From contig DATMGE010000066.1 in the NCBI GenBank assembly GCA_035555795.1, positions 3,053 to 67,052 on the forward strand: 64,000 nt of DNA, given 5' to 3'. The notes under the pieces were generated by a model. That model was not told where the DNA came from and ran no database searches. It worked only from the letters and a program-made list of their open reading frames with translations. Below, in pieces: positions 28,387 to 38,859 of this stretch (position 1 is the stretch's first letter; every line of letters starts with the position of its first letter). The position numbers were made by a program, and so were the translations under genes. The DNA is from RCIO01 sp035555795 (GTDB lineage: Bacteria; Pseudomonadota; Alphaproteobacteria; Rhizobiales; Rhizobiaceae).

Positions 28387-29304
28387 ATGGCAGCGGTCGG
28401 CGAGGTCACCGCTCCGGCTTCGACTCGCGACGCGCTGGCGCGCGCGCGGCGGCGTGCCTCGCTCGTGCCCGACCTTCTGGTGGAATCGCGGCGTATCGCC
28501 AACACGGTGATTTCCGGCTGGCACGGCCGCCGGCGGCGCGGCATCGGCGAAAATTTCTGGCAGTTCCGCCCCTATGTGGAAGGCGAGAGCCTGTCGCGGA
28601 TCGACTGGCGCCGTTCTGCGCGCGACGACCACACCTATGTCCGCGACCGCGAATGGGAGGCCGCCCATACGGTCTGGCTGTGGGCCGACCCCTCGCCCTC
28701 GATGCTCTATAAATCCACGACCGCAACCGTCTCGAAGGAGTCGCGCGCGCTGGTGCTGATGCTGGCGCTGGCCGACCTGCTGTCGCGCGGCGGCGAGCGC
28801 ATCGCCTGGCCGGGCCTCACCGATCCGTTCACGGCGCGCGACGGCGCCGAAAGGCTGGCGGCGCGCCTCGCCCACGCCACCGACCTGCCGCAGCGGCCCG
28901 ACCTTCTGCCTGTCCGCCGCTTCTCGGACATCATCATCGCCAGCGATTTCCTCGATCCCGTCGCCGAAACGCAGGCCTGGCTCGATCCACTCACGCGGCG
29001 CGGCGTGCGCGCGCATCTGATCGAGATCGCCGACCCCGCAGAGGAGAGCTTTCCCTATGCCGGCCGCACCGAGTTCCGCGACCCGGAGACGGGCGAGAAG
29101 CTGACAGCGGGCCGCGCCGAAATGTTCAGCGACGACTACCGCCGCCTCTACATCGCCCGCCGCGACGAGCTTTCTGCCTGGTGCAAGCGCATGGGCTGGA
29201 GCTACACGGTCAACCATACCGACCGCCTCGCCTCCGAAGCGCTGGTGCGCATACATCTGTCCATGTCCGACGCCGGCCACAGCTTTGCGGGGCATGCCGC
29301 ATGA
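28387..29304 (+). CDS. DUF58-domain protein
   Basis: A 305-residue DUF58 protein, the usual MoxR partner. The family signature GRRRRGIGENFWQFRPYVEGE continues into SRIDWRRSARDDHTYVRDRE. The C-half has a VWA-like fold (VWLWADPSPSML, metal-site-like start of a VWA domain). No membrane segment is evident. Its stop overlaps the ATG of the next gene. Confidence 0.9.
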   Translation: MAAVGEVTAPASTRDALARARRRASLVPDLLVESRRIANTVISGWHGRRRRGIGENFWQFRPYVEGESLSRIDWRRSARDDHTYVRDREWEAAHTVWLWADPSPSMLYKSTTATVSKESRALVLMLALADLLSRGGERIAWPGLTDPFTARDGAERLAARLAHATDLPQRPDLLPVRRFSDIIIASDFLDPVAETQAWLDPLTRRGVRAHLIEIADPAEESFPYAGRTEFRDPETGEKLTAGRAEMFSDDYRRLYIARRDELSAWCKRMGWSYTVNHTDRLASEALVRIHLSMSDAGHSFAGHAA

Positions 29305-32108
29305 GCTGGCTGCCGCTTTCCTTCGGGCTCCCAGCCGTTCTGGTCGGTCTTCTGGCGCTTCCCGTCATCTGGTGGCTGCTGCGGCTCACGCCGCCCAAGC
29401 CGAAGTCGGAAGTGTTTCCGCCGCTGCGTATCCTCGCAAACGTGCTGAAGCGTGAAGAAACACCGCATCAGAGCCCATGGTGGCTGACCCTGCTGCGCCT
29501 GTTGATGGCGGGCCTCATCATCCTCGCTTTGGCCGAACCTGTCTTCAATCCGCGCGAACGGATGCCGGCTGGCGGCGCAGGCGTTGCGCTGGTGATCGAC
29601 AATGGCTGGGCGAGCGCTCCCGACTGGGAGCGCCGAGTGGCGACCGCCGAGCGCCTGATATCCGATGCCAGCGACAGCGGCATGCCGGTGATCCTCGCTT
29701 TCACCGCCGACGCCGCCAATGCCGAGATCGGCCCCTTCGACGCGGCCGCCGCGCGGGACCGGCTGAACGCCGCCGCGCCACGCCCTGTCCCGGTGGACCG
29801 CCCGACGATCTATGGCCGCGTCTCTGCTGCGCTCGATGCGCTTCCGGGCGCGCGTGTCGCTGTCCTGTCCGACGGGCTGGAGCAACCGGGCGACGAACAG
29901 GCCTTCGGCACGCTGCTGGGCAATGGCGCGTCCGGCCTGACATGGATCGCGCCGGAACAGCTCGACATGATCGGCCTGACCGCAACCGATAACCGCGCCG
30001 ACACCTTTGCGCTCACCGCCATCCGTGCGCCCGGCGACCCCGCGCCACGGCAGTTCACCGCCGGCGCGTTCGATGAGCGCGGCCGCCGCATCGCCGATGC
30101 GACGCTGGCCTTCGCGACCGGCGAGACGGTGGCGACAGGCGAGATGCGCGTGCCGTTCGAGCTGCGCAACGATTTCCAGTTGGTGGCGATCGACGGCCAG
30201 CCACAAGCCGCAGCCGCGCGCGTGCTGGACGAGAATTCGCGCCGCCGCCGCGTCGGGCTGATCTCGCAGGCGGAAGCCGACCAGGCGCAGCCGCTCCTGT
30301 CGCCGCTCTATTACATCCGCCGCGCCATGGAGCCCTTCGCCGACCTGATCGAGCCACGCAGCTCCGATCTCGCCGAGGCGATCCCGCAAATCATCGAGCA
30401 GAAGCCGGCGATGATCGTGATGGCCGATGTCGGCACCATTCCCGACGAAGCCCGCGCCGAATTGCTGGAATGGGTGGAAGCAGGCGGCACGCTGGTGCGC
30501 TTCGCCGGTTCGCGCCTTGCTTCTTCTGAGAACGATCCGGACCTTTTGCCCGTGCGGCTGCGGCTGGGCGAGCGCACGCTGGGCGGCACGCTCTCATGGA
30601 CCGAGCCGCAGGTGGTGAGCGAGTTTCCCCCGACCGGCCCCTTCGCCGACCTGCCGCCGCCCTCCGAGGTGACCGTGAGCCGGCAGGTGCTGGCCGAACC
30701 CACCGCCGATCTGGTCGACCACACCTGGGCCACGCTGGCCGACGGGACGCCGCTGGTTACCGGCGCAAGGCGCGGCGAAGGAACGGTGGCGCTGTTCCAC
30801 ATCACGCCCGAGGCGACATGGTCGAACCTGCCGATATCCGGCACCTTCGTGGAAATGCTGCGGCGTGTCGTGCAGCTGTCGCGCAATCAGGGCGCGATCG
30901 AAGCCTCGGCCAACGGCGCGGCGGCCAGCCTGCCGCCCTATCGCATGATCGCGGCGGACGCGCAGCTCGTGCCCCCGCCGCCGGATGCGAGGCCGCTGGC
31001 GGCAACCGACCGCGCGGTGACGCTGGAAAATCCCCCCGGCCTCTACGGCACCGAGGAAGGCGTTGTGGCGCATAACCTGCTTGCCGCCGATGCGGCCTTC
31101 GCCCCGATAGCGCAGCCGGACACCACGCTGCCCGTCACCAATGCCGCCTATGCCTTCGACGAATCGCGCGACCTGCGCGGCCCGCTCTTTGCCGGCGCGC
31201 TGCTTCTCCTGCTGCTCGACACGCTGGCGGTGATGTGGATGGGCGGCATGTTCGCGCGGCGGCGACGCGCAGCCGCCACCGGCGCGATGGCGCTGCTCGC
31301 CGCCGGCCTGCTGCTTCACCCCGCAGGCGAAGCACGCGCACAGGATATAAAGCCCGACGACGCGGCTGCTGTCGCCGCCATCAGCGAAACCCGCATCGCC
31401 TATGTCGTCACCGGCGATTCATCGATCGACGCCATCAGCCGCGCCGGCCTTGAGGGCCTCAGCCGCTATCTGGCCGAGAAGACCGCGCTCGAACCCGGCA
31501 ATCCCGCCGGCGTTGACATCGCCACCGACGAACTCGCCTTCTATCCGCTCATCTACTGGCCGATCGACCCCAATGCGCCGATGCCCGACCAGGCCGCCGT
31601 GGCGCGCATCGACGCCTATATGCGGCAGGGCGGCACGGTTCTGTTCGACACCCGCGACCAGTATTCCACCGGCATCGACGCCAATTCGACCAGCCCTTCC
31701 ACGCAGCGCCTGCGCGACATCCTTGCCTCGCTCAACGTGCCGCCGCTCGAGCCGGTGCCGCCGGACCATGTGCTGACCAAGACCTTCTTCATCATGTCGG
31801 AATTTCCGGGTCGCTTCACCGGCAGCCCGCTCTGGGTGGAAGCCTCGCTCGACGCCTCCAACAGCGACAACCGCCCGGTCCGCACCGGCGACGGCGTGTC
31901 GCCGATCATGATCACCGCCAATGACCTGGCGGGCGCCTGGGCGGTGGACCGCAACGGCCAGCCCATGCTGCCCACCGTGCCCAACGATCCGCTGCAGCGG
32001 CTCTGGGCGATGCGCGGCGGCGTCAACATCGTCATGTACATGCTGACCGGCAATTACAAATCCGATCAGGTCCATGTGCCGGTGCTGCTCGAAAGGCTGG
32101 GACAATGA
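29301..32108 (+). CDS. BatA-N / DUF4159 membrane protein
   Basis: A large inner-membrane protein of 935 residues. An N-terminal BatA-type segment (two transmembrane helices, LRLTPPKPKSEVFPPLRIL) precedes a VWA-like region. A further transmembrane helix near 640-660 leads to a C-terminal periplasmic DUF4159 domain (about 700-930; RIDAYMRQGGTVLFDTRDQ). The start at 29301 overlaps the DUF58 stop (ATGA). In alphaproteobacteria this gene always sits with MoxR/DUF58; the function is unknown, probably cell-envelope. Confidence 0.88.
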   Translation: MSWLPLSFGLPAVLVGLLALPVIWWLLRLTPPKPKSEVFPPLRILANVLKREETPHQSPWWLTLLRLLMAGLIILALAEPVFNPRERMPAGGAGVALVIDNGWASAPDWERRVATAERLISDASDSGMPVILAFTADAANAEIGPFDAAAARDRLNAAAPRPVPVDRPTIYGRVSAALDALPGARVAVLSDGLEQPGDEQAFGTLLGNGASGLTWIAPEQLDMIGLTATDNRADTFALTAIRAPGDPAPRQFTAGAFDERGRRIADATLAFATGETVATGEMRVPFELRNDFQLVAIDGQPQAAAARVLDENSRRRRVGLISQAEADQAQPLLSPLYYIRRAMEPFADLIEPRSSDLAEAIPQIIEQKPAMIVMADVGTIPDEARAELLEWVEAGGTLVRFAGSRLASSENDPDLLPVRLRLGERTLGGTLSWTEPQVVSEFPPTGPFADLPPPSEVTVSRQVLAEPTADLVDHTWATLADGTPLVTGARRGEGTVALFHITPEATWSNLPISGTFVEMLRRVVQLSRNQGAIEASANGAAASLPPYRMIAADAQLVPPPPDARPLAATDRAVTLENPPGLYGTEEGVVAHNLLAADAAFAPIAQPDTTLPVTNAAYAFDESRDLRGPLFAGALLLLLLDTLAVMWMGGMFARRRRAAATGAMALLAAGLLLHPAGEARAQDIKPDDAAAVAAISETRIAYVVTGDSSIDAISRAGLEGLSRYLAEKTALEPGNPAGVDIATDELAFYPLIYWPIDPNAPMPDQAAVARIDAYMRQGGTVLFDTRDQYSTGIDANSTSPSTQRLRDILASLNVPPLEPVPPDHVLTKTFFIMSEFPGRFTGSPLWVEASLDASNSDNRPVRTGDGVSPIMITANDLAGAWAVDRNGQPMLPTVPNDPLQRLWAMRGGVNIVMYMLTGNYKSDQVHVPVLLERLGQ

Positions 32109-34171
32109 ATTTCTCCCTCGCCTTCGAGCCTTTGCTGCCATGGATATGGGTCGCCGCCATCGTCGTGCCGCTGGCGCTGCTGGCCATCGCCAGCCTTGCC
32201 TTCGGCATGCGCGGCGCGCTGCTGCGGCTGGCCGCTCTTGCCGCGCTGGCATTGGCGCTGGCCAACCCCGTTCTGCTGGACGAGCAGCGCGAGCAGTTGA
32301 AGAGCGTGGTGGCCGTTGTGGTGGACCGCAGCCAGAGCCAGGACATCGGCGACCGCACGCCCACGACCGACGCCGCACTTGCCGAGGTTCAGGCCCGGCT
32401 TGCCCGCTTCGACCAGTTCGAGGTGCGCGTGGTCGAGACCGGCCGCGCCGACGCTGCCGAGGAACGCACGCAGACGCGGCTCTTCGGCGCGCTCGACAGC
32501 GCCTTCCGCGACGTGCCGCCCTCGCGCGTGGCCGGCGCGATCATGATTACCGACGGGCAGGTGCACGACATTCCCGAGGCCGGAACGCTTGCCGCACCGC
32601 TTCACGCCCTTGTCACCGGCGACGAAAACGAACGCGACCGGCGCATCCGCTTCGAGAAGGCGCCGCGCTTCGGCATTGTCGGCCGCCCGCTGGAAATGAG
32701 CTACCGCGTCATCGGCACGCAGGGCGAGACCGGCGAGGTCGATGTGCGCGTCACGGTCAATGGCGAGCATGTCGTCGTGCGCCGCGCCATCATCGGCGAG
32801 GAAATGCCGCTGGAGACGGCCATCCCCAATGCCGGGCGCAACATCATCGAGCTCTCCATCGCGCCAGTGGAAGGCGAACTGACAGACACCAACAACCGCA
32901 CCATCGCCATCGTCGACGGCATCCGCGAAAACCTGCGCGTGCTGCTCGTCTCCGGCGAGCCGCATGCCGGCGAGCGCACCTGGCGCAATCTCTTGAAGTC
33001 GGACGCGGCGGTGGACCTCGTGCACTTCACCATTTTGCGGCCGCCGGAGAAGCAGGACGGCACGCCCATCAACGAATTGTCGCTGATCGCCTTCCCCACG
33101 CGCGAGCTGTTCGTGGAGAAGATCGACGATTTCGACTTGATCATCTTCGACCGCTACCAGCACCGCGACGTGCTGCCGATCCTCTATTACGACTACATCG
33201 CCGAATATGTGCAGAAGGGCGGCGCACTGCTCGTCGCCGCCGGGCCGGAATATGCCACCGAACAGTCGATCGCCCGCACGCCGCTGATGCCGGCGCTGCC
33301 GGGCATGCCGACTGGCGACGTGATCGAGGAGGGTTTCTATCCACGCCTGACCGAGACCGGCCAGCGCCATCCGGTGACGCGCGGGCTGGAAGGCTCGGCG
33401 CAGGAGCCGCCCGCCTGGAGCCGCTGGTTCCGGCTGGTCGGCATAAGCAATGCGGAAGGCGAAGTGGTGATGAAGGGTCCGCAGGACCGGCCGCTGCTGG
33501 TGCTCGACCGCAAGGGCGAGGGCCGCGTGGGCATGCTCTTGTCAGATCAGGGCTGGCTGTGGGCGCGCGGCTTCGAAGGCGGCGGCCCGTATGTCTCGCT
33601 CTATCGCCGCATCGCCCACTGGCTGATGAAGGAGCCGGAGTTGGAAGAGGAGCGCCTGACCGCCGACGGACGTGGCATGGTGCTCGACATCCGCCGCCAG
33701 ACCATGAGCGACGATCCGGGCAGCGCGCAGGTCATCACCCCGTCGGGGCAGACGCGCAGCGTTGCCCTGTCACAACAGGAGCCAGGCATCTTCACCGGCA
33801 GCATGGAGACCGACGAGATCGGCCTCTATCAGGTAGCGAATGGCGACCTGACCGCTCTTGCCCATGTCGGGCCCGTCAACGCGCCGGAATTCGCCGACGT
33901 GGTGTCGACCACGGAAAAGCTGGCGCCTGTGGCTGAAGCAAGCGGCGGCAGCGTGCGGCGCATCGAAAGCGGCCTGACCGGGCTCGACCTGCCCGGCATC
34001 GTGCCCGTTCGTCCCGCCGCCAACACATCGGGCGGCGACTGGATGGGGCTGCGCACGACGAATGACAGCGTGCTCACGGCGGTAACCCGCGTGCCGCTCT
34101 TCGCCGGCTTCTTCGGTCTCGGCCTGCTGTTGCTGGCGCTCGGATCGATGTGGTATCGTGAGGGGCGCTGA
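32105..34171 (+). CDS. Membrane protein with glutamine-amidotransferase-like domain
   Basis: A 688-residue protein with two N-terminal transmembrane helices (WIWVAAIVVPLALLAIASLA and following), a VWA-like segment (VVAVVVDRSQSQD), a GATase1-like region at about 275-430 (LRVLLVSGEPHAG, YDYIAEYVQKGGALLVAAGP) and one C-terminal helix. It is the last gene of the MoxR operon, coupled by ATGA. These proteins are conserved but uncharacterised. Confidence 0.85.
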   Translation: MNFSLAFEPLLPWIWVAAIVVPLALLAIASLAFGMRGALLRLAALAALALALANPVLLDEQREQLKSVVAVVVDRSQSQDIGDRTPTTDAALAEVQARLARFDQFEVRVVETGRADAAEERTQTRLFGALDSAFRDVPPSRVAGAIMITDGQVHDIPEAGTLAAPLHALVTGDENERDRRIRFEKAPRFGIVGRPLEMSYRVIGTQGETGEVDVRVTVNGEHVVVRRAIIGEEMPLETAIPNAGRNIIELSIAPVEGELTDTNNRTIAIVDGIRENLRVLLVSGEPHAGERTWRNLLKSDAAVDLVHFTILRPPEKQDGTPINELSLIAFPTRELFVEKIDDFDLIIFDRYQHRDVLPILYYDYIAEYVQKGGALLVAAGPEYATEQSIARTPLMPALPGMPTGDVIEEGFYPRLTETGQRHPVTRGLEGSAQEPPAWSRWFRLVGISNAEGEVVMKGPQDRPLLVLDRKGEGRVGMLLSDQGWLWARGFEGGGPYVSLYRRIAHWLMKEPELEEERLTADGRGMVLDIRRQTMSDDPGSAQVITPSGQTRSVALSQQEPGIFTGSMETDEIGLYQVANGDLTALAHVGPVNAPEFADVVSTTEKLAPVAEASGGSVRRIESGLTGLDLPGIVPVRPAANTSGGDWMGLRTTNDSVLTAVTRVPLFAGFFGLGLLLLALGSMWYREGR

Positions 34172-34197
34172 GCGCGTCACCGATACCGTTCGCGCCG

Positions 34198-34334
34198 CCC
34201 CTCATCCGGCTGTCGCCACCTTCTCCTCATGAACGGGGAGAAGGGGCTTAATCGCCGGCAAAGCGGGCTGCGGGGAATGCGGCCGGCTTTCTTTCCCCGT
34301 TTACGGGGAGAAGTGCCCGGCAGGGCGATGAGGG
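34198..34334. repeat. Intergenic mosaic repeat, copy 1
   Basis: Begins CCCCTCATCCGGCTG, contains two near-palindromes of the type CTTCTCCxxxxACGGGGAGAAG, and ends CCGGCAGGGCGATGAGGG. It is the reverse-orientation partner of the copy at 38657-38817. I recognise it as a common Rhizobiales intergenic element (RIME-like). Confidence 0.75.
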
Positions 34335-34360
34335 CAGCGCGACGGCTGAAGTGCGAAACC

Positions 34361-34984
34361 CTAATACACCGGCTTCGGCTGCGGCAGTTCCTGTTGCGCG
34401 ATCAGGCTGATCTGCGCCTTGCGCAGTTCCTTCAGGCCGCCGAGAAACGCCGTCGCTGCCTCATTGCCGTAGACGCGGTGCGACACGCCGAAAAGCGTCA
34501 CGCCGGTCTTCTCATAGGGCACGTAGCGATAGGCGTTCCACTCGACGATATACTCGCCCTTCTCGTCCTTCTGGCTCATGAGGAAGTCGAGGATGACTTC
34601 CTCCTCCTTCTCGTTCTGCAATATGCTCAGATTGAGCAGCGGGTCGCTGCCCTTGCGTTCGTTCAGCGTCTGCACCTGGCTGGCCAGCGCCTGTTTCACA
34701 TCCGCGCCGGCGGTCAGCACCTCCACCAGCACCATCGACTTGTAGGTCTGCGGCATCTGCCCGGCAGGCAGATATTCCTGCTTGAAATAGGTGGGCGACG
34801 GATTGGACGTCCAGGCCAGCGCATAGTCCGTACCGTCGAACGCAATCGGCCCGGCAATGCCAAGCCGGTCCACGGCATCCTGCGCTGCCGCCGGCATGGC
34901 GCCGGCCAGCACCATCAGAACGGGAAGCAGGAAACGAAAGCCGCCAAGGGCGGAAATGGCAGTCTGGCGCAATGAACCCATCAT
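34361..34984 (-). CDS. Exported protein of unknown function
   Basis: A 207-residue protein with a signal peptide ending around AMPAAAQ; the mature part is a mixed alpha/beta domain (SPTYFKQEYLPAGQ, VEWNAYRYVPYEKTGVTLFG). No family recognised. Probably periplasmic. Met at 34984 or 34981 is the start. A separate small transcription unit downstream of the pcaF terminator. Confidence 0.75.
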   Translation of the reverse strand: MMGSLRQTAISALGGFRFLLPVLMVLAGAMPAAAQDAVDRLGIAGPIAFDGTDYALAWTSNPSPTYFKQEYLPAGQMPQTYKSMVLVEVLTAGADVKQALASQVQTLNERKGSDPLLNLSILQNEKEEEVILDFLMSQKDEKGEYIVEWNAYRYVPYEKTGVTLFGVSHRVYGNEAATAFLGGLKELRKAQISLIAQQELPQPKPVY

Positions 34985-35070
34985 CAATTCCCGATCGTCA
35001 GCCGCCCCCGCGAACCTTGGCGCCTTTCTCACCCGGATCAGCAGACGATGCAATCTTCGGCGGACAAACA

Positions 35071-35100
35071 AAAATCCCCGGCCTTGCGGCCAGGGATTTT
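35071..35100 (-). terminator. Rho-independent terminator after pcaIJF
   Basis: Stem AAAATCCC..GGCC / GGCC..GGGATTTT with a TTGC-type loop and a T-rich tail on the minus strand. It lies 21 bp past the stop of pcaF, ending the pca operon. Confidence 0.85.
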
Positions 35101-35120
35101 GATAGAGGTTCCGGTCGCGA

Positions 35121-36326
<1,206 letters not shown>

Positions 36327-36329
36327 GGC

Positions 36330-37001
36330 TCAAAGCTCCGGTACGTTCAGGTCGCCCACAGTGCCGTCGATGACCAGTTCGGCGCCGGTCACGGCCTGCA
36401 GCTCCTCCACGCTCATGCCGGGCAGCTTTTCCCGCAGCACGAAGCGCTGGTTCACGATGTCGATGACGGCGAGGCTGGTATAGATACGGGTCACGCAGCC
36501 GACGCCGGTCAGCGGCAGGCTGCACTTCTTCACCAGCTTCGGCTCGCCCTTCTTGGTGACGTGGTCGGTGATGACGACGACATTCTTCGCGCCATGCACG
36601 AGATCCATCGCGCCGCCGACGGCCGGCACCGAACCAGGACCGGTGCTCCAATTGGCGAGGTCGCCATTCTCGGCAACCTCATAGGCGCCGAGGATCGCGA
36701 CATCCAGATGCCCGCCACGCACCATGGCGAAGCTGTCGGCATGATGGAAGAAGGCCGCGCCCGGATTGAGCGTGACAGCCTTCTTGCCGGCATTGATCAG
36801 GTCCCAGTCCTCCTCGCCGGCGGGCGGGGCCTCGCCGAAATCGAGAATGCCGTTCTCGGTATGGTAGATGACCTCGCGACCGTCGGGCTTGAACTTGGCC
36901 ACCATTTCGGGAAAGCCGATGCCGAGATTCACATAGGCGCCGTCCTGGATATCCTGCGCGGCGCGCCAGGCGATCTGTGCGTTGCTGAGCTTGGCAGTCA
37001 T
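36330..37001 (-). CDS. pcaJ: 3-oxoadipate CoA-transferase subunit B
   Basis: Beta subunit of the succinyl-CoA:3-ketoadipate CoA-transferase. 223 residues. The catalytic Glu lies in YHTENGILDFG (glutamate of the family I CoA-transferase signature), and GAAFFHHADSFAM is also typical. I chose the ATG at 37001, overlapping the pcaI stop by one base (TGATG); GTG 37004 is an alternative. Confidence 0.94.
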   Translation of the reverse strand: MTAKLSNAQIAWRAAQDIQDGAYVNLGIGFPEMVAKFKPDGREVIYHTENGILDFGEAPPAGEEDWDLINAGKKAVTLNPGAAFFHHADSFAMVRGGHLDVAILGAYEVAENGDLANWSTGPGSVPAVGGAMDLVHGAKNVVVITDHVTKKGEPKLVKKCSLPLTGVGCVTRIYTSLAVIDIVNQRFVLREKLPGMSVEELQAVTGAELVIDGTVGDLNVPEL

Positions 37002-37717
37002 CACTTTGCTCCCTGGCGAAGCAGCGCTTCTTCCTGCTGAGGGTTCGGAACTTCGACGATACGGTCAACGAAGAGGCCAGGCGTGATCACCTGTTCGGCG
37101 TCGATCTGGCCGGGCTCCACGACCTCACTCGCCTGCACGACAGTGACCTTCGCCGCCATCGCCATCAGCGGGGCGAAGTTGCGCGCTGCCTTGCGGTAGG
37201 TCAGGTTGCCCTTCCTGTCGGCCTTTTCGGCCTTGATGATCGCCACATCGGCCTTCAGCCAGCGCTCCTGGACATATTTGCGGCCCTCGAATTCCTCGAT
37301 CGGCTTGCCTTCGGCCAGTTCGGTGCCGAAGCTGGTCGGCGTGTAGAAGGCAGGTATGCCCGCGCCGCCGGCGCGGATGCGCTCGGCCAGCGTGCCCTGC
37401 GGCACCAGTTCGAGGCCGATCTGGCCGGCGAGGTATTTCTCGGTGAACGCCTTCGGATCGGACGAGCGCGGGAAGGAGCAGACCATCTTGGCGACCATGC
37501 CGGCATAGATCATGGCGGCGATGCCGACATCGCCATTGCCGGCATTGTTGTTCACCACGGTGAGCCGCGCCGGCGAGCCGGTCTTCTTGTAGCGCTCCAC
37601 CAGCGCGTGGATGAGCTCGATCGGCGCGCCAGCGCCACCGAACCCTCCGATCATGACGACCATGTCGTCCTCGATGACGGACAATGCGTCATCGATAGTG
37701 GGACAGATCTTGTCCAT
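37001..37717 (-). CDS. pcaI: 3-oxoadipate CoA-transferase subunit A
   Basis: Alpha subunit of the CoA-transferase, 238 residues. The family start MIGGFGGAGAPIELIHALVE with the oxyanion GG motif and VVNNNAGNGDVGI are present. First gene of pcaIJF, read divergently from pcaR with the operator-like palindrome between them. Confidence 0.94.
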   Translation of the reverse strand: MDKICPTIDDALSVIEDDMVVMIGGFGGAGAPIELIHALVERYKKTGSPARLTVVNNNAGNGDVGIAAMIYAGMVAKMVCSFPRSSDPKAFTEKYLAGQIGLELVPQGTLAERIRAGGAGIPAFYTPTSFGTELAEGKPIEEFEGRKYVQERWLKADVAIIKAEKADRKGNLTYRKAARNFAPLMAMAAKVTVVQASEVVEPGQIDAEQVITPGLFVDRIVEVPNPQQEEALLRQGAK

Positions 37718-37763
37718 CGCTCATCCCATCCATGCTTGACCGGGCAATCACAATCGCCCAAAA

Positions 37764-37778
37764 GTTCGTATTGCGAAC
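37764..37778. promoter_or_regulatory. PcaR-type operator palindrome
   Basis: GTTCG-TATTG-CGAAC is a perfect 5+5 inverted repeat with the 15-bp spacing of IclR-family PcaR boxes (Pseudomonas PcaR site begins GTTCG and ends CGCAC). It lies in the 89-bp gap between pcaI (minus) and pcaR (plus), so one dimer site could control both. Confidence 0.7.
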
Positions 37779-37806
37779 AAATGTTTTCTATGTGATATTT
37801 AGCTAT

Positions 37807-38601
37807 ATGAACGATGAACCCAAGTCAATGCCCGTTCAAGGCCCCGCGCGCGATCTCGTCGGCTCGCTGGAGCGTGGTCTGGCGGTCATCGACGTGCTCG
37901 CCCAGCACCCGGACGGCCTGACGCTGACAGAGACGGCCGAGCGCACGGCGCTGACCCGTGCCGGCGCACGGCGGCTGCTGCTCACCCTCGTCGCAACCGG
38001 CCATGCGCGGCAGGACGGCCGCCGCTTCCTGTTGACGCCGAAGCTGCTCGCCCAGATGCGTACCTGGCTCACCGGCGTGTCGCTGTGGGATTTCGCCCTG
38101 CCCTTCATGCGCGAGGTGGCGGCAAGCCTCGACGAATCCTGCTCGGCCGCGATCCTCGCCGACACGGATGTCGTCTATGTGGCGCGCATTCCCGGCGAGC
38201 GGATCATCTCCATGGCGATCCATGTCGGCACGCGCCTGCCGGCCTATTGCACCTCGATGGGCCGTGTCCTGCTGGCTGGCCTGCCGGAGGGGGAGCGCGC
38301 TGCCATCATCGCACGCAGCCGGCCGGCGGCGAACACGTCGCGTACGGTGACGGACCCGTCGGCATTGCTGGCGATCCTGCGCGACGTGGAGCGCGACGGC
38401 TATTCGCTCGTCGACGGGGAACTGGAGATCGGCCTGCGCTCGCTGGCGGTGCCCATCAGGGACCGCACCGGCAAGGTGGTTGCGGCCATCAACGTGCCGA
38501 CACAGTCCTCGCGCCACACGCCGCAGGAGATCGCACGCGACTTCCTGCCGGCGCTGCGGCATGCCGCGTCGGGCATCGAGGATTTTTTTGTCGTGCAGTA
38601 A
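37807..38601 (+). CDS. pcaR: IclR-family regulator PcaR
   Basis: A 264-residue IclR transcription factor: N-terminal winged HTH (LERGLAVIDVLAQHPDGLTL, TRAGARRLLLTL) and a C-terminal effector domain (YCTSMGRVLLAGLPEG and the RSLAVPIRDRTGKVVAAINV block). Position opposite pcaIJF identifies it as PcaR, which responds to beta-ketoadipate in related bacteria. The start at 37807 lacks a clear SD; Met at 37828 is an alternative. Confidence 0.88.
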   Translation: MNDEPKSMPVQGPARDLVGSLERGLAVIDVLAQHPDGLTLTETAERTALTRAGARRLLLTLVATGHARQDGRRFLLTPKLLAQMRTWLTGVSLWDFALPFMREVAASLDESCSAAILADTDVVYVARIPGERIISMAIHVGTRLPAYCTSMGRVLLAGLPEGERAAIIARSRPAANTSRTVTDPSALLAILRDVERDGYSLVDGELEIGLRSLAVPIRDRTGKVVAAINVPTQSSRHTPQEIARDFLPALRHAASGIEDFFVVQ

Positions 38602-38656
38602 GCAGGAAGGTTGGCCCTATCCGTTCCGAAGAGCACGATCTTCAGCCTTTGCGCTG

Positions 38657-38817
38657 CCCCTCATCGCCCTGCCGGGCACTTCTCCCGTAAACGGGGCGAA
38701 GAAAGCCGGCCGCATTGCCATATTCCACCTTGCGACGCTTGCGAGTGTCGAAAGCAGAGATGGATGGATTTCTTCTCCCCGTTCACGGGGAGAAGGTTGC
38801 AGCAGCCGGATGAGGGG
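38657..38817. repeat. Intergenic mosaic repeat, copy 2 (inverted)
   Basis: Starts CCCCTCATCGCCCTGCCGGGC and ends CAGCCGGATGAGGGG, which are the reverse complements of the end and start of the copy at 34198-34334. It carries the same two hairpins (CTTCTCCxxx ACGGGGxGAAG). The two copies bracket the pca cluster and the exported-protein gene. Confidence 0.75.
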
Positions 38818-38859
38818 CGGCGCAAACTGCGACGGTGATGCGCATAGGACGCGACGCGC

